Source of the DNA: Bifidobacterium pseudolongum subsp. globosum
Lineage (GTDB): Bacteria > Actinomycetota > Actinomycetes > Actinomycetales > Bifidobacteriaceae
DNA length: 64,000 nt
Assembly: GCF_000741295.1 (NCBI RefSeq)
Contig: NZ_JGZG01000005.1
Coordinates: forward strand, 62,001 to 126,000
Reading direction: 5' to 3'
The notes under the pieces are model-generated. The model was not told the origin of the DNA. It did no database searches and saw nothing but the letters and a program-made list of their open reading frames with translations. The position numbers and the translations under genes were made by a program. Below, piece by piece: positions 60,136 to 64,000 of the stretch (position 1 is the stretch's first letter; each line of letters opens with the position of its first letter).

Positions 60136-62271
60136 GTGCACAACGAACCCCATGCGTTGAATGATCCATCACAAGACACCACACCGGCATCCAGCCCGTC
60201 CATGCCAGCGGCGGCGGCCACCACAGACGTGGAGGAACTGCGCATCACCACCGTCGACCCCACGAAGGCACCGAAGCCCAGACACCGCGCTTGGCCCAGC
60301 TGGCTGTACGCGGTCGTGTTCATCGTCGTCGACTTCCTCGCTCTCGCGATCCTGCAGTATGGCGTCACACAGTCGTCGACGCGCGTGCAGCTGTCCAGCT
60401 CGCTCGACAGCCTCGGCACGATGATCGGCAAAATGGGCCAGGGCAACTTCGTGCTTCTGCTCAACATGCTCGCCATCGGACTCGTGTATCTGATTCTGCT
60501 CATGGTGAGCAACCGGTTCTGGGTGGCCTCACCGATACTGCTGTGCCTCGCCGCGGTCATCGCAGCCATCGAGAAGCTCAAGATCAGCGCGCGCTACGAG
60601 GTGATCCTGCCCTCCGACCTGAACTTCCTCAAAGGCAACACCGGCGACGTGATGAGCTTCCTGCCGCCCGAGGCGCCCGCGGTCATCGGCATGGCGGTGG
60701 GCGTGTGCGTGCTGGCGGTTGCCCTGTCGATCGTCTGCGCGCACTTCGACGGAAGGCATGGCTCGATGATCCGTGGCGGCAACAAGTCACTTGGCGCGGG
60801 CCTGCGCGTGCTGTTCACTGTGCTGCCCGCGCTCGCGATCGCCCTGTATGTGGGCAGTGTGGGCACCGTGGACTCGTGGGGCTACCGGGTGTCACGCGGC
60901 ATGGGCGACAAGCCGTCGATGTGGGATTCGGTCTACGACGCGCAGCGCAACGGCCCGGTCGTCTCGTTCCTGCGTCAGATCGACCCCAAGGTCATGGACG
61001 AGCCCACCACCTACAGCGAGGCCACGATGCGGCAGATCGCGGAACGTTACCGCAAGAGCGCGGCGGACATCAACAAGACGCGTGAGCGTTCGCTCACCGA
61101 CAGCACGGTGGTGTATGTGCTGTCCGAATCGTTCTCCGACCCCACACGCGTGCCCGGCGTGCAGCTCAACGCCGACCCCATGCCCGCCATCCGGCAGGTG
61201 AAGGGTGAGACCACGTCCGGCCTCATGCTCAGCTCCGGGTACGGCGGCGGCACCGCGAACATGGAATACATGGGGCTCACCGGCTTGAGCATGGCCAACT
61301 TCGACTCCTCGCTCACGAGCCCGTACCAGCAGTTGCTGCCCGGGGCGTGCTGGGCGCCGAGCGTGAACCAGCTGTGGGGCGCGCCCGAATACTCGATCGG
61401 CCTGCACCCGTACGAGCCGAGCATGTACGCGCGCGAGACGAACTACAAGAAGCTTGGCTTCTCGCACTTCTACGCGCTCAAGGGCGACGACATCATCGCG
61501 CATCAGGACAAGATCGACAATTCGCCGTACGTCTCCGACGAGGCGACCTACCAAAGCACGGTCGAGGAGATCAAGAAGACCGAGGACAACCAGTTCCTGC
61601 AGGTCATCACGATGCAGAACCACATGCCATACAACGACTGGTACAAGAACAACGAGTTCACGGTGAGCGACTCCGCCGGCGCCGAGCACCCGCTCACCGA
61701 CAAGGAGAAGGAATCGATCCGCACCTACGCCAAGGGCATGGAGCTGACCGACGAAGCCACCAAGAAGTTCCTCGAAGAGCTCGATGCGATCGACAAGCCG
61801 ATTACCGTCGTGTTCTACGGCGACCATCTGCCCGGCATCTACAAGACCGCCGGGGCCGACGAGAAGAACTCGATCGCACTGCACCTGACCGACTACTTCA
61901 TCTGGTCGAACCAGGCGAGCGAAGTGCAGGGCACCAAGCTCGACGACAGCGCCTACACCTCACCTAACTTCTTCATCGCGCAGGCCGCCGAACAGATGGA
62001 CGCGAAAGTGAGCCCCTATCTGGCGTTCCTGACCGACATGCACGGGCATATCGCCGCCATGGAGCCACCGGTCGTCAACACCATCCAAGGTTGGGACCGC
62101 ATCCCCGAAGGGCAGGCGATCTACCTGAACCAACAGGGCGAGCCGATGAGCGTGGCCGACATGGATGCGGCCACGAAGCAGCTGCTCGAGGATTACAAGC
62201 TGATCCAATACGACATCACGGCCGGCAACAACTACCTCAAAGACATGGAGTTCATGGAACTGCCGAAGTAA
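60136..62271 (+). CDS. LTA-synthase-like phosphoglycerol/sulfatase-family membrane protein
   Basis: 711 residues, GTG start with GGAG 11 nt upstream. A ~55-residue cytoplasmic leader, five membrane helices (about 60-255), then an extracellular sulfatase-fold domain: VVYVLSESFSDPTRVPG, GYGGGTANMEYMGLTGLSM with the catalytic Thr, FLQVITMQNHMPYNDW and VVFYGDHLPGIY (metal-binding Asp-His). LtaS-type enzymes move glycerol phosphate from phosphatidylglycerol to a polymer; in bifidobacteria the likely product is a lipoglycan/teichoic-type glycerophosphate decoration. Divergent from the esterase/MprF-like operon, which also modifies phosphatidylglycerol. Confidence 0.92.
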   Translation: MHNEPHALNDPSQDTTPASSPSMPAAAATTDVEELRITTVDPTKAPKPRHRAWPSWLYAVVFIVVDFLALAILQYGVTQSSTRVQLSSSLDSLGTMIGKMGQGNFVLLLNMLAIGLVYLILLMVSNRFWVASPILLCLAAVIAAIEKLKISARYEVILPSDLNFLKGNTGDVMSFLPPEAPAVIGMAVGVCVLAVALSIVCAHFDGRHGSMIRGGNKSLGAGLRVLFTVLPALAIALYVGSVGTVDSWGYRVSRGMGDKPSMWDSVYDAQRNGPVVSFLRQIDPKVMDEPTTYSEATMRQIAERYRKSAADINKTRERSLTDSTVVYVLSESFSDPTRVPGVQLNADPMPAIRQVKGETTSGLMLSSGYGGGTANMEYMGLTGLSMANFDSSLTSPYQQLLPGACWAPSVNQLWGAPEYSIGLHPYEPSMYARETNYKKLGFSHFYALKGDDIIAHQDKIDNSPYVSDEATYQSTVEEIKKTEDNQFLQVITMQNHMPYNDWYKNNEFTVSDSAGAEHPLTDKEKESIRTYAKGMELTDEATKKFLEELDAIDKPITVVFYGDHLPGIYKTAGADEKNSIALHLTDYFIWSNQASEVQGTKLDDSAYTSPNFFIAQAAEQMDAKVSPYLAFLTDMHGHIAAMEPPVVNTIQGWDRIPEGQAIYLNQQGEPMSVADMDAATKQLLEDYKLIQYDITAGNNYLKDMEFMELPK

Positions 62272-62328
62272 GGCCAGCAATCGCCTTTTCGCGGCGCGCC
62301 ATGGCCGGGTAGCAGCCGCCGGCCAGAG

Positions 62329-62370
62329 TCCTCTGACATTTTACTCTCGGTAAAATGTCAGAGGATTTTT
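62329..62370 (+). terminator. Rho-independent terminator after the LtaS-like gene
   Basis: Perfect 16-bp stem TCCTCTGACATTTTAC / GTAAAATGTCAGAGGA with loop TCTCG, followed by TTTTT (62366-62370). The strongest classical terminator in the window, 57 nt after the stop codon. Confidence 0.93.
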
Positions 62371-62397
62371 GCGTGATATGGCTATTCTAGACATTGA

Positions 62398-62409
62398 TAA
62401 AACGTTTTA
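62398..62409. promoter_or_regulatory. LacI-type operator upstream of the nucleoside hydrolase
   Basis: The perfect palindrome TAAAACGTTTTA with central CG is the form bound by LacI/GalR-family repressors. TATTCT at 62383-62388 may be the -10 box, which would put the palindrome just downstream of the transcription start. The regulator gene is not in the window. Confidence 0.55.
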
Positions 62410-62488
62410 CTAGCGTTTTTGATGACATGGTGAGGAAATCTTGCAGCTCCCCACCGCGGCACTGAGATTGGATTCAAAGGAGAATACC

Positions 62489-63430
62489 ATGGGAAAGAAG
62501 ATCATCCTCGACTGCGATCCCGGGCACGACGACGCCGTGGCCATCCTGCTCGCCTTGGGCAACCCCACGATCGATCTGCTGGGTGTGACCACCGTCGGCG
62601 GCAACCAAAGCCTCGGCAAGGTGACGTACAACGCCCGCGCCGTCCTCGAAAAAGCGCACGCCACCGATGTACCGGTGCATATGGGTTGCGGCCGCCCGCT
62701 CATCCGCGAGCCCGAAGCCGCGGCGACGATCCATGGGCAGAGCGGCCTCGACGGCGTGGAACTGCCCGTGCCGAGCCGACCGCTCGACGAAGGGCACGCG
62801 GTCAACTGGATCATCGATACGATCATGTCCAATCCGCCGCAGACCATCACACTCGTGCCGACCGGACCGTTGACGAACATCGCGCTCGCGGCCCGCCTTG
62901 AGCCGCGCATCGTCGACCGCGTCAAGGAGGTCGTCCTGATGGGAGGCGGCTACCATGTGGGCAATTGGAGTGCCGTCGCCGAATTCAACGTGAAGGTCGA
63001 CCCCGAAGCGGCGCATATCGTATTCAACGAAACCTGGCCGCTCACCATGGTGGGCCTCGACCTGACACATCAGGCGCTGTGCACGCCCGCTGTCCAACGC
63101 CGCATGGAGGACATCGGCACCGATCTGGCCACGTTCGTCAGTGGGCTCATGGACTTCTTCCGCGCGTCCTACCGCGAGAACCAGGACTTCGTCAACCCTC
63201 CGGTGCACGACCCGTGCACAGTCGCGTACCTCATCGACCCCACTGTGATCACGACGCGGCGTTGCCCAGTGGATGTGGAAATCCACGGCGACCTGACGCT
63301 GGGCATGACCGTCGCCGACTTCCGCGGCGCCGAACCCAGCCCGGAGGAATGCCATACCCAAGTGGCGGTCCATCTGGATGTCGAGAAGTTCTGGAACCTC
63401 GTCATCGACGCCATCAAGGCGCTTGGCTGA
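62489..63430 (+). CDS. Nucleoside hydrolase (inosine-uridine preferring type)
   Basis: 313 residues; ATG with AAAGGAG 7 nt upstream. IUNH motifs: IILDCDPGHDDAVAILLALG (calcium-binding DxDxxxDD), GVTTVGGNQSLGKVTYNAR, PTGPLTNIALAARLEP, and VVLMGGGYHVGNWSAVAEFN, then HDPCTVAYLIDP with the catalytic His-Asp. It hydrolyses ribonucleosides to base and ribose. It is followed 52 nt later by an MFS transporter gene, probably the cognate importer or exporter, and preceded by a LacI-type operator. Confidence 0.95.
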   Translation: MGKKIILDCDPGHDDAVAILLALGNPTIDLLGVTTVGGNQSLGKVTYNARAVLEKAHATDVPVHMGCGRPLIREPEAAATIHGQSGLDGVELPVPSRPLDEGHAVNWIIDTIMSNPPQTITLVPTGPLTNIALAARLEPRIVDRVKEVVLMGGGYHVGNWSAVAEFNVKVDPEAAHIVFNETWPLTMVGLDLTHQALCTPAVQRRMEDIGTDLATFVSGLMDFFRASYRENQDFVNPPVHDPCTVAYLIDPTVITTRRCPVDVEIHGDLTLGMTVADFRGAEPSPEECHTQVAVHLDVEKFWNLVIDAIKALG

Positions 63431-63482
63431 ACGTAGCGCATAAAAAGGAATCAACGAAGATTCAAGGAAAGAGGAACCCATC

Positions 63483-64000
63483 ATGTCCAGCACATCGATG
63501 AAGCCGGCCGTGCCCGCGAAGCACGGCGGCGACGGCACATCCATCGTCGCACTGATGGTCGCGCTCATGGCGGCCATCTTCGCGTTTCAACTCAATGCGT
63601 CCATGCTGTCCCCGGCCCTCACCACGATGGCCAACCAGCTGCGCAGCGACGATGCCCAGATCGGTCTGACGCAGACCGTGTTCTTCACCGCATGCGCGGT
63701 GTTCTCGCTGTTCCTGCCACGTTTGGGCGATCTCGCCGGGCGCAAGAAGGTGCTCATCGGCATGCTCGCGCTCACCGGCATCGGCTGCTGCATCTCGGCG
63801 CTCGCCGTCAACGTGCCGATGCTCATGGTGGGGCGTGTGATCCAAGGTGTCGCCGGCCCGGTCGTGCCGATGACGCTGCTCATGCTGCACGAGCGCGTCA
63901 CCGATGATGCACGCTATGCGCGGCTCATGGCCATCCTGACCGCCGTCAACGGCGGCATCGGCGGCGTCGACGCGCTGCTCGGTGGCTGGCTCGCCGGCCA
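63483..64000 (+). CDS. MFS transporter, N-terminal part (partial)
   Basis: The frame runs off the right edge after 172 residues. ATG follows CAAGGAAAGAGG. Helix 1 (ALMVALMAAIFAFQLNASML), then ALTTMANQLRSDDAQIGLTQ, and the MFS loop LPRLGDLAGRKKVLIGML (G-D-x-x-G-R-K/R) identify a major facilitator of the 14-TM drug:H+ antiporter-like type (VIQGVAGPVVPMTLLML as motif C region). Position after the nucleoside hydrolase suggests nucleoside or base transport, but the sequence resembles multidrug exporters, so this is open. Confidence 0.88.
   Translation, partial: MSSTSMKPAVPAKHGGDGTSIVALMVALMAAIFAFQLNASMLSPALTTMANQLRSDDAQIGLTQTVFFTACAVFSLFLPRLGDLAGRKKVLIGMLALTGIGCCISALAVNVPMLMVGRVIQGVAGPVVPMTLLMLHERVTDDARYARLMAILTAVNGGIGGVDALLGGWLAG

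Noticed and set aside
59896..60153. Longer start of the esterase gene at 60153
   Set aside because: The extension has no Shine-Dalgarno, is rich in Arg/Cys and overlaps the divergent LtaS-like gene; GTG 59895 has AGGAG at 8 nt.

Overview
The window is a 64 kb piece of a GC-rich actinobacterial chromosome, almost certainly Bifidobacterium. The evidence is an ftsE-ftsX-CHAP hydrolase-smpB block, a bifidobacterial-type dxs, a CysK/CBS plus cystathionine gamma-synthase/lyase pair, luxS, a purE-purK-fur block and an esterase/MprF-like pair, all in high-GC codon usage with Shine-Dalgarno or leaderless starts. The species is not certain; a high-GC relative of B. pseudolongum/animalis is my guess. 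No phage, conjugative module, intact insertion sequence or CRISPR array is visible.

Layout. 1-3.6 kb: division and cell-wall genes (ftsE end, ftsX, secreted CHAP hydrolase, smpB). 4-8.2 kb: small genes (GNAT acetyltransferases, a 40-residue ORF, AlkD-like repair protein, MntP, ClbS/DfsB-like protein). 8.5-14.4 kb: an accessory block with an unknown protein, a NUDIX hydrolase, a 1040-residue PLD-nuclease/SF2-helicase, a pentapeptide-repeat protein and a Panacea-Doc toxin-antitoxin pair; the helicase gene is visibly less GC-rich than its neighbours. 14.4-17.4 kb: GNAT, a membrane DUF1295 protein and a DUF559/Vsr-like nuclease gene that is bracketed by two direct copies of a ~118-bp inverted-repeat element; a third copy lies at 6.2 kb. 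17.4-21.4 kb: amino-acid ABC transporter with two paralogous lipoproteins. 21.7-28 kb: LuxR-type regulator, glmS, pseudouridine synthase, sugar-type binding lipoprotein, coaX. 28-33.4 kb: complete peptide (Dpp/Opp) ABC operon. 33.8-43.5 kb: sulfur amino-acid pair, GH30 glycosidase, recQ, a frameshifted glycerol-dehydrogenase-like gene, luxS, GNAT, alr. 43.5-44.1 kb: gene-poor stretch with a cluster of 21-bp repeats and a decayed coding fragment. 44.1-52.6 kb: dgt, dnaG, SLC13-type permease, YbaK/ProX deacylase, tRNA-Arg, LytTR-DUF3021 regulatory pair, dxs. 52.7-64 kb: MDR oxidoreductase, purE-purK, Fur-family regulator, MprF-like protein and its esterase, LTA-synthase-like protein, nucleoside hydrolase and the start of an MFS transporter.

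How it fits together. Several modules serve the envelope (FtsEX with its hydrolase, GlmS, Alr, LtaS-like, MprF-like plus esterase). Others serve nutrient uptake (amino acids, peptides, a sugar-type ligand, nucleosides) or replication and repair (DnaG, RecQ, Dgt, AlkD-like). The accessory part, 8.5-17.4 kb, is where the least conventional biology lies: a candidate NUDIX/PLD-helicase defence module, a Panacea-Doc pair, and the repeat-bracketed nuclease cassette. Two genes (glycerol-dehydrogenase-like and MprF-like) appear to carry single-base deletions. Several genes show a TAnnnT box 6-8 nt before the start codon and no ribosome-binding site, which suggests leaderless mRNAs. All family calls are from reading motifs; no database search was possible.
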